Below are positions 1 to 8,526 of a stretch of DNA of 64,000 nt, one piece after another (position 1 is the stretch's first letter; each line of letters starts with the position of its first letter). Made by a program: the position numbers and the translations under genes. The notes beneath the pieces were generated by a model. It made no database searches. It was not told the origin of the DNA and was given only the letters and a program-made list of their open reading frames with translations. Source of the DNA: Anaerolineae bacterium. GTDB lineage: Bacteria > Chloroflexota > Anaerolineae > Promineifilales > Promineifilaceae. The DNA is taken from NCBI GenBank assembly GCA_028277515.1, contig JANQGC010000052.1, positions 1-64,000 on the forward strand. The letters are read 5' to 3'.

Positions 1-127
1 GTACAGATTTCAATGATAATGAATAGTATCTTGGGGTTGCCTCTGAGAGAAATCTCGGCCATCAAAGCCGCTTTTTCTTAGGAGGCTGCACACCCCTCAT
101 TTATTTCTCTTTATTACTATTCACAAC

Positions 128-1114
128 TTACAACAAATCAGCGACCGTTTCCTTTTCATCGCGCAGTTCTTCCAGCGTGGCCTGGACCTTACCCTGGGCA
201 AATTCACTCATGGTCAGTCCCTGCACGATTTCATAGCTGCCCGCACCATCGTAAACCAGCGGATAGGAGAAGATCAGGCCTTCATCAATGCCGTAGCTGC
301 CATCGGAAGGCACGGCCGATGAGAACCAGTTACCCTCTTCCGTAGCATGCATGAAACTACGCACCTGGTCGAGCGTGGCGCTGGCGGCGGACATGGCTGA
401 GGATTTGCCGCGAGCCTGGATGATCGCCGCCCCTCGTTTCTGCACGGTTGTAATAAACTCACCGCGCAGCCAATCATGATCAGAAATCACATCAAACGCC
501 GGTCGGCCGTTGATCTTGGCGTTTTCAGCATCAGGATATTGAGTGGCGCTGTGGTTGCCCCAAATGGTGACATTGCTGACATCATTGACCGTTACGCCTG
601 CTTTCTCGGCCAATTGGGCATAAGCGCGGTTCTGATCCAGGCGGGTCAAGGCGCTGAAGCGATCATTGGGCACATCAGGCGCATTTTGCATAGCAATCAG
701 GCAGTTGGTGTTGGCCGGATTGCCGACGACCACCACGCGCACATCATCGGCCGCGCGGTCGTTAATCGCTTTCCCCTGGCCGGTAAAGATAGGGCCATTT
801 TCTTTAATCAAATCTCCACGCTCCATCCCTTTACCGCGCGGTTTTGCGCCCACAAGCAAGGCCCAGTTCACCCCATCAAAGGCCACCATGGGATCATCGC
901 TGATCACAATATTATTAAGCAGCGGGAAGGCGCAATCATTCAATTCCATCACCACCCCTTCCAACATCGGCAAGGCCGGTGTGATCTCCAGCAGATGTAG
1001 ATCAACCCTGGTATCCGGACCGAAGACCTCGCCATTAACCAGGCGCGGCAGTAGAGCATACCCGATTTGACCGGCGGCGCCGGTGACAGCAACTTTTACA
1101 ACTTTGGACATCAT
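128..1114 (-). CDS. mdh: Malate dehydrogenase (NAD-dependent)
   Basis: This enzyme interconverts malate and oxaloacetate with NAD in the cytoplasmic TCA cycle. The N-terminus carries the Rossmann glycine motif GAAGQIGY, followed by the family-typical [14 protein letters not shown] segment. The catalytic pair is visible as Asp in TRLDQNRA and His in [12 protein letters not shown]. This fits the cytosolic/Thermus-like MDH group rather than the LDH-like group. Length (about 328 aa) is normal. I chose the ATG-ATG pair because AAAGGAG lies five to eight bases upstream. An in-frame extension further upstream adds 19 residues that match nothing in the family. It is the last gene of a minus-strand run with its own upstream gap of about 220 bases. 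Confidence 0.95.
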   Translation of the reverse strand: MMSKVVKVAVTGAAGQIGYALLPRLVNGEVFGPDTRVDLHLLEITPALPMLEGVVMELNDCAFPLLNNIVISDDPMVAFDGVNWALLVGAKPRGKGMERGDLIKENGPIFTGQGKAINDRAADDVRVVVVGNPANTNCLIAMQNAPDVPNDRFSALTRLDQNRAYAQLAEKAGVTVNDVSNVTIWGNHSATQYPDAENAKINGRPAFDVISDHDWLRGEFITTVQKRGAAIIQARGKSSAMSAASATLDQVRSFMHATEEGNWFSSAVPSDGSYGIDEGLIFSYPLVYDGAGSYEIVQGLTMSEFAQGKVQATLEELRDEKETVADLL

Positions 1115-1277
1115 TAAATCTCCTTTGATCTGCGTCCTTAATCCGGCATGGCTCTTATTGTATGCCGCCATTAAGGCTCGCAGGTTAATTTGGTCAAGTA
1201 CAATTGGGATTGACTCTTATTATGCGTTGCTTTGCTGAATTACGCTAATGACTTTTATCATCAATTAAGGTGCAAAA

Positions 1278-1342
1278 GTAGCCGCGATTTTCAATCGCGC
1301 TTCATCGCGCACGCCGCAACGTGAAATGGATGTCACGGCTAC
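1278..1342. repeat. Composite inverted repeat at the 3' end of the TrmH-like gene
   Basis: The outer arms GTAGCCG and CGGCTAC enclose two small hairpins: CGCGATT-TTC-AATCGCG, and CGTGA/TCACG eight bases apart. The stop codon of the adjacent methyltransferase gene (TAG on the minus strand) lies inside the right arm. There is no T-tract, so a classical Rho-independent terminator is unlikely. An extragenic palindrome, possibly protecting the mRNA 3' end, is an inference. It is one of several elements in the window in the same position relative to a gene. Confidence 0.6.
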
Positions 1343-2163
1343 AAAATAGCATTATTTCTCTGGGGCACAATCTCATAAAGTATGAGGGCTGTCGAAACGG
1401 AGAGGTTCAGGCTGTCCACACTGCCAAACATAGGAATACGCACCCTGTAATCGGCCGCCTCCAACCATTGATCCCCCAAGCCTTGAGCCTCGCTGCCCAT
1501 CACAGCAGCGAGGGCGCCACTAAGGTCGATATCGCTGTAAACATCACGGGCTTCCGGGCTTGTGGCCACAATCTTTAATTTGGCTTCCTTGAGCCGTTGA
1601 ATCGCCAGCTCTGCCGGCAATGAAAGAATGGGAACCGTAAAATAGGCTCCCAACGACGTGCGAATGACATTGGGGTTGTGTATATCCGTACCCCCATCCC
1701 CGGTTTCGCTCACGATCAGCCCATCAACGCCGGCGGCATCGGCCGTGCGCAATATCGCCCCCACATTGCCCGGCTTCTCCGCCCCATCAATCACCACCAA
1801 GAAGGGGTGATCAGTCATCAGTAGATCAGTTAAATGGGTCTCTCGGTATGGAATGACCAGCAAAACACCCCCACTCTGCCCGCGATAGGCTATTTTGGCG
1901 AAAACAGGGGCTGTGACCTTAAAGAGGTCCGTTGACGCTGATCGACTCAATCCTGTTAACCTCTGCGCGATCTCGGCCGCCTGCGATCCCTCCAGCAATT
2001 CCTCGCAAATATAGGCTTCATGCGGCACAACGCCCGCAGCTAAGGCCCGGGCACATTCCCGTAATCCCTCAACGAGGGTCCGTTTTTGGCCATCTCGCCG
2101 GCGTCGTTTATTGAGCCGGACCACATCCTTAATCCGCGAATTTTGCAAACTGCTGATTAGCAT
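1339..2163 (-). CDS. TrmH/SpoU-family RNA 2'-O-methyltransferase
   Basis: This is a predicted S-adenosylmethionine-dependent ribose methyltransferase acting on rRNA or tRNA in the cytoplasm. The N-terminal ~100 residues resemble the SpoU substrate-binding domain (LVEGLRECARAL). The C-terminal domain shows the three SPOUT knot motifs: EKPGNVGAILRTADAAG (motif 1), MGSEAQGLG (motif 2) and IPMFGSVDSLNLSVS (motif 3), so the fold and active site look intact. Length (274 aa) matches TsnR/RlmB-like enzymes. The target nucleotide cannot be assigned from sequence. It follows the YcaQ-type gene with a 44-base gap and ends inside a palindromic element. Confidence 0.9.
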   Translation of the reverse strand: MLISSLQNSRIKDVVRLNKRRRRDGQKRTLVEGLRECARALAAGVVPHEAYICEELLEGSQAAEIAQRLTGLSRSASTDLFKVTAPVFAKIAYRGQSGGVLLVIPYRETHLTDLLMTDHPFLVVIDGAEKPGNVGAILRTADAAGVDGLIVSETGDGGTDIHNPNVIRTSLGAYFTVPILSLPAELAIQRLKEAKLKIVATSPEARDVYSDIDLSGALAAVMGSEAQGLGDQWLEAADYRVRIPMFGSVDSLNLSVSTALILYEIVPQRNNAIL

Positions 2164-2207
2164 AAGCGGATTGTGCCCCAGGAGAATAGGGATGGCAAGA
2201 GGATGTT

Positions 2208-3473
2208 TTAGATTGGCTCGCTGATCAGCTCAGTATCCCATCCCGGCGGTTTTTTATCACCATATTGGATCTCGTTTGCTCCCAAGAACTGGCCCAATTG
2301 GCGCACGGCTTGATGGATTGCCCTACCCACTTCGGCCGTTTCCGGCCCATTTTCTTCAGCATGAACGGCATAAACATGCAAAATCTTTTTCTGGCGGTCG
2401 ATCTTGGGATCAAGGCGGCCGATCAGCCGCTCACCATGCAAAATCGGCATGACATAGTAACCATACACCCGTTTCTTCTTGGGTGTGTAAATCTCCGAGC
2501 GATAATAAAAATCAAAGAGCATTTTCGCACGATCGCGATCGGCAATCAGGTTATCAAAAGGGGACAGGAGAACGGTACGCGCCGACCATTGTCCATTTCG
2601 CAATGCCTGTAGGTCTGGCAAAAGATCGGCATGTACAAACCAGGGACCGGGCCAGGCATCTTGCCCATCTTCGACTTTGACCGGCAGAATCAGCCCTTCA
2701 TCAACCAATTCATCCAGCATCGTTGAAAGCCCCGGATAACCACCACGGATAAAATAGTTGTTGATCTGCTTTTCCGTCGCGACACCAAGCGCCTTTAGTG
2801 AGAACTGCGCGGATTGACGTACTACTTTTGCTTGCGGCCACGGTTCAAAATCCACCCATTGAGGCATATGCTGCTCAAAATGACCCCACTGCTTTTTTAA
2901 CCCATATCCATTGCCCTGGCGCCTGGTAACGGTGATATCCCCCTGTTCCCACAAAAAGCCAAGCATCGTGCTCAGGTTGCGGCTGTTGGTCCAGCCACTC
3001 GACTGCCAGGGTTCAATGTCATCCCCATCAATTTCACTCGCATATAGTGGACCACGCTCGGCCAGTTCACGCTTCAGTTTTTTGCGGAAAGTCTCATTGG
3101 CCTCCATCCAGGCTCGAATGCGCTGGTCCCATTTCCCATCCCCGCGGCTGAAATCGCGCATCTGCAACTCAAAAAGCGGAAAGTCCTCCACCAGAACGAT
3201 GGAGGCGGCATGCGCCCAATATTCAAACAAGACGCGATCTCGCCACAACAAGGCATCTAAATCGGCCGGATCATAATTTCCCAGCCGGCTAAAAAGAACC
3301 AGCAGCGGGCTGCGCGCGACGACATTGAGCGGATCAATCTGCACGCATCGAATTTGTCGAATGACGGAGAGAACCGCTTCTTTATCCGGCTGTTCCGGCA
3401 ATCTATCCAGCCATTGGGCGCGAACAGCAAGCCGGCGGGCGATCGTTGGCGTGATAGTCAACGTTGGATTCAT
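2208..3473 (-). CDS. YcaQ-type winged-helix DNA glycosylase
   Basis: This is a member of the family that unhooks DNA interstrand crosslinks and alkylated bases (AlkX/YcaQ, AlkZ). The key Gln-x-Asp motif of the YcaQ branch is visible in RCVQIDPLNVV near residue 40, followed by ARSPLLVLFSRLG and the FEYWAHAASI segment typical of the family. The rest forms the tandem winged-helix body, ending with a LSPFDNLIADRDR motif. I chose ATG at 3473 because the family starts just before TITPTIARRLAVRAQ; an upstream TTG would add 12 residues. No strong ribosome binding site is visible. Activity on crosslinks is inferred from family membership. Confidence 0.85.
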   Translation of the reverse strand: MNPTLTITPTIARRLAVRAQWLDRLPEQPDKEAVLSVIRQIRCVQIDPLNVVARSPLLVLFSRLGNYDPADLDALLWRDRVLFEYWAHAASIVLVEDFPLFELQMRDFSRGDGKWDQRIRAWMEANETFRKKLKRELAERGPLYASEIDGDDIEPWQSSGWTNSRNLSTMLGFLWEQGDITVTRRQGNGYGLKKQWGHFEQHMPQWVDFEPWPQAKVVRQSAQFSLKALGVATEKQINNYFIRGGYPGLSTMLDELVDEGLILPVKVEDGQDAWPGPWFVHADLLPDLQALRNGQWSARTVLLSPFDNLIADRDRAKMLFDFYYRSEIYTPKKKRVYGYYVMPILHGERLIGRLDPKIDRQKKILHVYAVHAEENGPETAEVGRAIHQAVRQLGQFLGANEIQYGDKKPPGWDTELISEPI

Positions 3474-3515
3474 ATAGGAGATTATAGGCGAACAAATGTT
3501 CGCCCGCAAGGGATA

Positions 3516-3546
3516 GATTGGTCCAATTTTTGAAATTGGACCAATC
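3516..3546. repeat. Perfect 14-bp inverted repeat with 3-nt loop
   Basis: The arms are GATTGGTCCAATTT and AAATTGGACCAATC around TTG. Each arm contains an odd-centred palindrome of its own (TTGG-T-CCAA). It lies 14 bases beyond the stop codon of the PHP gene and upstream of the YcaQ-type gene, both on the minus strand. There is no U-tract, so it may be a repetitive extragenic palindrome, an operator or an mRNA 3' hairpin. Confidence 0.7.
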
Positions 3547-3560
3547 GAGTCATCTAATTG

Positions 3561-4499
3561 TTATGCCTGTTGTGGAATTCGGCTACCCAATTTCTCTAAC
3601 AAAATAGCCAACCGTTCCTGAGAAACACCCGCTACCCCAAGAGGCCGGTCAACTCGATCATGACAGTCCGATCCGCCGGTCATGATCAGGCCATGTTTCT
3701 CAGCCCATCTCGCGACCAGATCCCGGTGTTCGGCCACATGGCCAGGATAGTAAACTTCCAATCCATCCAAACCCAACAGCTCTTCATCCAGGAATTCCGG
3801 CATGAGCATTTCTACTACTTCAATATCGGGCAAGACTTCCCGGTACAGACTCTCACCCGGATATGATCCGGCCGCCGGATGGGCGAAAACGCGCACAAGC
3901 TGCGGATAGGCTTTTAGCAGTGGCGTTAACTGCGAAGGTTCAATTCCCGAAGGTACATAGGAGACGCTGTCATTGCCAATCAGTTCGTTGATCTGCTCTT
4001 TATCCAGGCCATGATTCTCTTTCAACGCCAGGGCAAAGTGACGCCGGGTGACATTAGGGGCCAGGGCTTCAATCTCTCCGGCCGTCAAATCTCGTTGCAA
4101 AAGCGGCTGGTTTCCCCCAGGGCCAAACTCAGCATTGATCGCCGCCATCCGGGCGCGCACCAGACCCGCGCCCCGGCCCTGGGCGAAAATATCCATGGCC
4201 ATTGTTCTGAATGCTTTGTCCGCTAATAGCGACTCCGGCATATAAAGCAGGTAATGCAACGTGCCGACAAAATACGGCCGCCGGAATCGCAGAGAAACCT
4301 CAACGCCCGGAACAACCAAAATCCCGGCTTCCTGCCCCGTCGCCAGGGCTTCATCAAGGCCGCCCAGCGTATCATGATCGGTCACACCAACGGCCGTCAA
4401 GCCCAGTTCTTTAGCCTTCAAAACCAGTTCGCGCGGCGTATACTCGCCATCTGAGGCGACGGTGTGGTTGTGCAAGTCTGCTACAAAAGTGTCATTCAT
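3561..4499 (-). CDS. PHP-domain phosphoesterase
   Basis: This is a metal-dependent phosphoesterase of the PHP superfamily, closest in layout to the RNase AM/YciV group that trims nucleotides from RNA or 3',5'-bisphosphates. Metal ligands are visible as ADLHNHTVASDGEYTP at the N-terminus, GVTDHDTLGG near residue 40, GVEVS near residue 66, a histidine in VFAHPAAG, and GGSDCHD near the C-terminus. Length (312 aa) is normal for the group. The ATG is preceded by GGAG with suitable spacing. Upstream lies a 188-base gap with a short hairpin. The exact substrate is not determinable from sequence. Confidence 0.88.
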   Translation of the reverse strand: MNDTFVADLHNHTVASDGEYTPRELVLKAKELGLTAVGVTDHDTLGGLDEALATGQEAGILVVPGVEVSLRFRRPYFVGTLHYLLYMPESLLADKAFRTMAMDIFAQGRGAGLVRARMAAINAEFGPGGNQPLLQRDLTAGEIEALAPNVTRRHFALALKENHGLDKEQINELIGNDSVSYVPSGIEPSQLTPLLKAYPQLVRVFAHPAAGSYPGESLYREVLPDIEVVEMLMPEFLDEELLGLDGLEVYYPGHVAEHRDLVARWAEKHGLIMTGGSDCHDRVDRPLGVAGVSQERLAILLEKLGSRIPQQA

Positions 4500-4564
4500 T
4501 ACGATACTCCAAATTTCATCCTATCATGTTAGGGAATCCACATGGCAAGCTCGCGCCACCATAG

Positions 4565-4584
4565 AACAACCTTTCCAGGTTGTT
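4565..4584. repeat. Short hairpin in the gap between PHP gene and MoeA fusion gene
   Basis: Arms AACAACCT and AGGTTGTT form an 8-bp stem with a TTCC loop. It sits in the 188-base gap between two minus-strand genes, about 120 bases beyond the stop codon of the MoeA fusion gene upstream. Nothing else was recognised in this gap. Confidence 0.45.
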
Positions 4585-4687
4585 TAGCCGCAAGCTAGAA
4601 AGCGCGCGTTACAATGCCACTAACGGCGTTTCTTCACCTCGATCAGGATGATGTGATTATTTTCAAAAAGTTTATTCCATTGAAGTG

Positions 4688-6718
4688 TCAATCATTCTTA
4701 CGATCGGCCGGGGGAAAAATTTCCCGCATCTGCCCCATCGCGGAACCATCATAACCGGGCATGGCCTCAACCGCGCTCTTAAAACGATCATCATGTAATA
4801 AATCAAGCAAAGGCCGTAATAAGTCGCTCTCGTAATATTGTCGCGGAATCACCAATTCATACTGCTCAGCAGCCAGGTTCACAAAATCTAAATCGAGCGC
4901 CTTAGCAGCGGCGCGAATGCCCAGGCCGGCATCGGCCGCACCTGAGGCGACGGCCGCAGCCACGGCCAGGTGCGTATACTCCTCTCGCTCGTAGCCCTTC
5001 ACCTGCGTGGGATCTATGCCGCGCTGAGCCAATTCATAATCCAACAAGAGCCGCGTGCCCGCCCCATGCTGCCGGTTGACAATTTGAACATCAGGATGCG
5101 CCGCATCCGCCCAGCCGGATAAACGCCTGGGGTTACCTTTAGGAACCATCCACCCTTGTTCGCGACCAACGAGCGTCAACACCACGACCTCCTGGCCGGG
5201 CAGATAGTGTTGGATGGTGCTGTCGTTATATTGCCCTGTTTCAGGATCGAGTAAATGGGAGCCGGCCAGATGGGCTTCACCACGCCGCAAAGCAACCAAC
5301 CCTCCTAGGCTACCCACATTGGCCGACATCAAGCGAAAACCCCCTTCTTTTTCGGAAAGGAATTGGGCAAGGAGATCGAGGGTCAAATCATGGCTGCCGA
5401 TAGCCACAATGGTCTGTTCAATTTCCTCTATGGTGCGATAGAGTTGCACCTGAACCTTCTCCCCTACATCCCGCCCCTCACTAAAACGGGGGATGGGCAG
5501 CAAGCCATCAGCGCGCACAAGCGAACTGATCACCCCGGCTCCACGGCCGATGGGCGTAACCATCACATTCCGTCCCACCTTGCCTACGGAAACGCGTACA
5601 AAATCATCATCGCCGGTATGGGACATAATTTTGCGCGTTAAGGTGCCTTCAATGACCGGCTTCGTGAGCGCCTTTCGGCCTTGCCACCTGGCCAATAAGG
5701 GTTCGATAAATATCTCTCCGGTCAGGGCGGCGCTGACCGGGTAGCCCGGCACACCGATGACTGGAACCTGGCGGCCAACTTGCTCATCGTCCTCAACGTT
5801 GAGCATGCCTATGATTACCGGGTGACCCGGCCGCACAGCCACGCCATGCACCAGCAGCCGGCCTAATTTCTGCACGATGTACGCCGTATAATCTTCACTT
5901 CCTGCCGACGAACCGGCGTTCACCAGGACCAGGTCATGATCTTTGGCAGCCTGGCGTACGGCCGATTCAATCTGCGCTAACTGGTCGGGAACAATCGGCC
6001 AACGGGTGGGCAGCCCACCCCAATCAGCCACCTGAGCGGCCAGGACAATGCTGTTGTATTCAATAATCTGGCCGGCCTGCAGGTCGCTTTCATTAAACGC
6101 ATTATCAGGCGCGACCAGCTCCGAACCGGTGGGGATAATGGCCACCTTCGGACGGCGATAAACCTCGACGGCCGCGTGGCCGGAGCCGGCCAACGCTCCC
6201 AAATCAACCGGTCGCAGTTTATGATTGGCCGGCAGCACCAGTTCCGTGGCCACCATGTCCTCACCCATTGGCCGTACATGACGCCAGGGTGGAACAGAGG
6301 CCCGGATCTCAATGCCCGTCCGGCCGTCGGGCAGCGTCACCTGTTGCGTGTGTTCGATCATCACGACCGCATTGGCCCATGAAGGCAGCGGATGTCCCGT
6401 ATTGGCCGCCTGGATGGGTCGTTCGACTTCATTTGGATCATCGTTTTCATCAATTAAGCGCAGCCGTAAAGGGCTTGTCTCCGTTGCCCCCACCGTATCC
6501 CTGGCGCGCAAAGCATAGCCATCCATAGCACTGGCATGATAATGGGGCGAGGAAATCCTGGCGAAGACGGCCGAGGCCGTCACCCGGCCGTTCGCTTGCG
6601 CGACAGATAGGCGTTCCGAGGGCAAGGGATCCCAAAGCCCGGCAGCTTGCAGCGCCAGCCGCAAGGATTGTTGCGCTTCTTCTATAGGAATGTCTTCCAA
6701 GTAAATGTTTCTTTTCAT
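4688..6718 (-). CDS. MoeA-like molybdopterin molybdotransferase fused to a PBP-like domain
   Basis: The first ~410 residues are a MoeA/gephyrin-like protein, which inserts molybdate into adenylylated molybdopterin. Visible marks are the HYHASAMDGYAL segment, an IIPTGSELV motif, NAGSSAGSEDY and GVPGYPVSAA. Residues ~440-676 form a second domain like the periplasmic-binding-like family found attached to MoeA or to LysR/ModE-type proteins (SLGGLVALRRGEAHLAGSHLLD, PKGNPR, RQHGAGTRLLLDYEL). That domain may sense molybdate or a cofactor intermediate, which is inference. The fusion is known in archaea and several bacterial phyla. No other molybdenum-cofactor genes are in the window. AAGG precedes the ATG closely, and the gene lies 31 bases after rlmH. 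Confidence 0.88.
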   Translation of the reverse strand: MKRNIYLEDIPIEEAQQSLRLALQAAGLWDPLPSERLSVAQANGRVTASAVFARISSPHYHASAMDGYALRARDTVGATETSPLRLRLIDENDDPNEVERPIQAANTGHPLPSWANAVVMIEHTQQVTLPDGRTGIEIRASVPPWRHVRPMGEDMVATELVLPANHKLRPVDLGALAGSGHAAVEVYRRPKVAIIPTGSELVAPDNAFNESDLQAGQIIEYNSIVLAAQVADWGGLPTRWPIVPDQLAQIESAVRQAAKDHDLVLVNAGSSAGSEDYTAYIVQKLGRLLVHGVAVRPGHPVIIGMLNVEDDEQVGRQVPVIGVPGYPVSAALTGEIFIEPLLARWQGRKALTKPVIEGTLTRKIMSHTGDDDFVRVSVGKVGRNVMVTPIGRGAGVISSLVRADGLLPIPRFSEGRDVGEKVQVQLYRTIEEIEQTIVAIGSHDLTLDLLAQFLSEKEGGFRLMSANVGSLGGLVALRRGEAHLAGSHLLDPETGQYNDSTIQHYLPGQEVVVLTLVGREQGWMVPKGNPRRLSGWADAAHPDVQIVNRQHGAGTRLLLDYELAQRGIDPTQVKGYEREEYTHLAVAAAVASGAADAGLGIRAAAKALDLDFVNLAAEQYELVIPRQYYESDLLRPLLDLLHDDRFKSAVEAMPGYDGSAMGQMREIFPPADRKND

Positions 6719-6749
6719 ACCTTATGAGGCGGATTTCATGGAATCCAAC

Positions 6750-7232
6750 CTATTTATGATAGGGCACGCGGTTCAAGATCGTGAAAGCACGGTACAGTTG
6801 TTCCCAAAATAGGATGCGCGCCAATTCATGCGGGAATGTCAGCCGTGACAGAGATACTCGACCATCCACAGCCGCAATAACTTCATCGGAAAATCCCAAT
6901 GGACCACCGATTAAAAAGGCGATGTCCCCATACACTTCCAGTTGTTTGCCCACAAATGATGCGAATGTTTCGCTGGTCATTTCTGTGCCATCAGAAGTCA
7001 GCAGAAAACGGCGTGCGGATTTTTGCGATGCTTGCAGAAGTTGTTCCCCTTCGCGCTGCATGGCCACGGTGTCGGGAAACCCTTTTCCCACAGAATCTTT
7101 GACCTCAACAAGCCGGACATGCGTGAATCGATTGAGCCGTTTCTGGTAATCGCGTTGCGTTTCACGCCATTCTCGCCGGCGCAGCTTCCCAACGGCGACG
7201 AGGTTGATCCGTCCTGTCCTCCGCCTGGCCAT
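6750..7232 (-). CDS. rlmH: 23S rRNA (pseudouridine-1915 N3)-methyltransferase
   Basis: RlmH methylates pseudouridine 1915 in helix 69 of 23S rRNA, acting on assembled 70S ribosomes. The short SPOUT architecture (160 aa) is complete: N-terminal INLVAVGKLR, the SAM-binding LIGGPLGFSDEV loop, and the diagnostic C-terminus HELARILFWEQLYRAFTI ending in PYHK. The N-terminus has a few extra basic residues (ARRRTGR) before the usual start. The ATG overlaps the TGA of the TPR gene by one base, so the two are likely translationally coupled within a HAD-TPR-rlmH-moeA run. Confidence 0.95.
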   Translation of the reverse strand: MARRRTGRINLVAVGKLRRREWRETQRDYQKRLNRFTHVRLVEVKDSVGKGFPDTVAMQREGEQLLQASQKSARRFLLTSDGTEMTSETFASFVGKQLEVYGDIAFLIGGPLGFSDEVIAAVDGRVSLSRLTFPHELARILFWEQLYRAFTILNRVPYHK

Positions 7233-7732
7233 CAGTTCAATTTACCCAACAAGCCATTACGGGCCCATTCTGCAGGCAGATACATGGGGGCTGCGGCCAG
7301 GGCACGATTATAATAAACCAGGGCCTGGTGATAGTCTCCTAAATGTTGGAAGACGCGCCCTAGATTCATATAAGCATATTCCGGCGAACTGTAACGGGGT
7401 GCGGTGGTCGCTTCTTCCAGCCAGGGAATGGCATCTTCCCAGCGCCGCAATTCGATCATATAAGCGCCGATATCGTTATAAGGGTTGCCAAAGGCAGGAT
7501 CGATTTCAATGGCCTTTTTACACAAGGCTATCGCCTTTTCATACAGGTCGATCATGCTGTATGCCCATCCTAAAAAGGTATAGGCTTCGGCCGTTGGATG
7601 AAGGGCAATCGACCGTTTGTAGAGCAAAATCGCATCGGCGATCTTGCCCTGTGTTTGCTCACGATATGCTTGTTCCCACAAAATTCGGGCCTGCTTCCGT
7701 GAAATTTCCTCGTCGTTTAAATCCTCACTCAT
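7232..7732 (-). CDS. Small TPR protein
   Basis: This is a cytoplasmic tetratricopeptide-repeat protein of about 166 residues with roughly four repeats. Consensus positions are seen in AILLYKRSIALHPTAEAYTFLGWAY, KAIALCKKAIEIDPAFGNPYNDIGAY, DAIPWLEEATTAPRYSSPEYAYMNLG and QALVYYNRALAAAP. Such proteins mediate protein-protein contacts; the partner is unknown. I chose the ATG at 7732 because its ATGAGTGA overlaps the end of the HAD gene by eight bases, a typical coupling arrangement. A longer in-frame start would give a Cys/Trp-rich leader unlike the rest. Confidence 0.8.
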   Translation of the reverse strand: MSEDLNDEEISRKQARILWEQAYREQTQGKIADAILLYKRSIALHPTAEAYTFLGWAYSMIDLYEKAIALCKKAIEIDPAFGNPYNDIGAYMIELRRWEDAIPWLEEATTAPRYSSPEYAYMNLGRVFQHLGDYHQALVYYNRALAAAPMYLPAEWARNGLLGKLN

Positions 7733-8471
7733 GCGACCACTCGTCCAGGATAGGCAGCAGCTCATTTAGCTGGTGGATAATCGCATCAGGCCGCACATCA
7801 GCCGGATGGGGAAAACGTTGGCTGGATCGGATCAGAATTGTTCGCAAACCGGTCGCTTGAGCGCCTACCATATCATTGGCCGGATCGTCGCCAATAAACA
7901 CCCCATGCTGCGGCTTGATCTCAAGCTGATCCAGCAAGGCATGGTAGGGATCGGGGCTGGGTTTCCATTGGCCGGCATCGGCCGAAAATAACATGGCGTC
8001 AAAGTAATCTAAAGAAAACCGTTCCAAATCGGCGATATGAGCTTCTCCGGAAAACATCGTATTGGACAGCAAACCAAGCTTATATCCCTCATCCTTAATG
8101 GCTTGCAAGGTTTGTTGTGCATCTTGTAAGGCAAATGCCTGGCTGCAAACCGCTTTTTCATAAAGCACGGCTGCCTCTTCTAACCAGGGCTTTTGCACGC
8201 CCTGAACCCCACAATCTACGAGCACTTCGGACAAAAAATCGGTCAATCGCAAATTGCGCCGGCCATTAACCGCCATCTGCCAGCGGCCCGGCAAAATTTC
8301 AAATCCGGCCGCTTTAAATCGTTCAAATTCAGGTAAAGCAACATCCTTTTCCGCTAAAGAATGATAAGCGGCTTGCAACCCTGGAGTTTCCAACTCCGGC
8401 CAACTGGCAAATGGGCCAGCATATTCAATTAAAGTACCACCTAAATCAAAGATAAGACCTTCAATCTTCAT
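7725..8471 (-). CDS. HAD-superfamily hydrolase
   Basis: This is a haloacid-dehalogenase-type hydrolase with a cap domain, likely a small-molecule phosphatase. Motif I is LIFDLGGTLIEY with nucleophile Asp9; the usual second aspartate two residues on is Gly11, which would weaken general acid catalysis for phosphate esters. Motif II is LGLLSNTMFSG, the motif III lysine lies in WKPSPDPY, and motif IV is VFIGDDPANDMVGAQATG. The substrate is not predictable. It is the first gene of a coupled run into the TPR protein, rlmH and the MoeA fusion, and lies 55 bases after mutS2. Confidence 0.85.
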   Translation of the reverse strand: MKIEGLIFDLGGTLIEYAGPFASWPELETPGLQAAYHSLAEKDVALPEFERFKAAGFEILPGRWQMAVNGRRNLRLTDFLSEVLVDCGVQGVQKPWLEEAAVLYEKAVCSQAFALQDAQQTLQAIKDEGYKLGLLSNTMFSGEAHIADLERFSLDYFDAMLFSADAGQWKPSPDPYHALLDQLEIKPQHGVFIGDDPANDMVGAQATGLRTILIRSSQRFPHPADVRPDAIIHQLNELLPILDEWSHE

Positions 8472-8526
8472 TTTCTAATTTCCATTTCCCTGGAATCTCA
8501 AATTCTCCGGGGAATTATTCGCCGAT

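Noticed and set aside
56..80. Hairpin CGGC/GCCG followed by CTTTTTCTT as a terminator
   Set aside because: Only a 4-bp stem; too weak to call, though it would suit a plus-strand transcript entering the window.
8429..8448. HAD motif I with Gly in place of the second Asp, as evidence of a dead enzyme
   Set aside because: DxGGT/DxGNT variants are common in HAD proteins, and motifs II to IV are intact; noted but not proof of inactivity.
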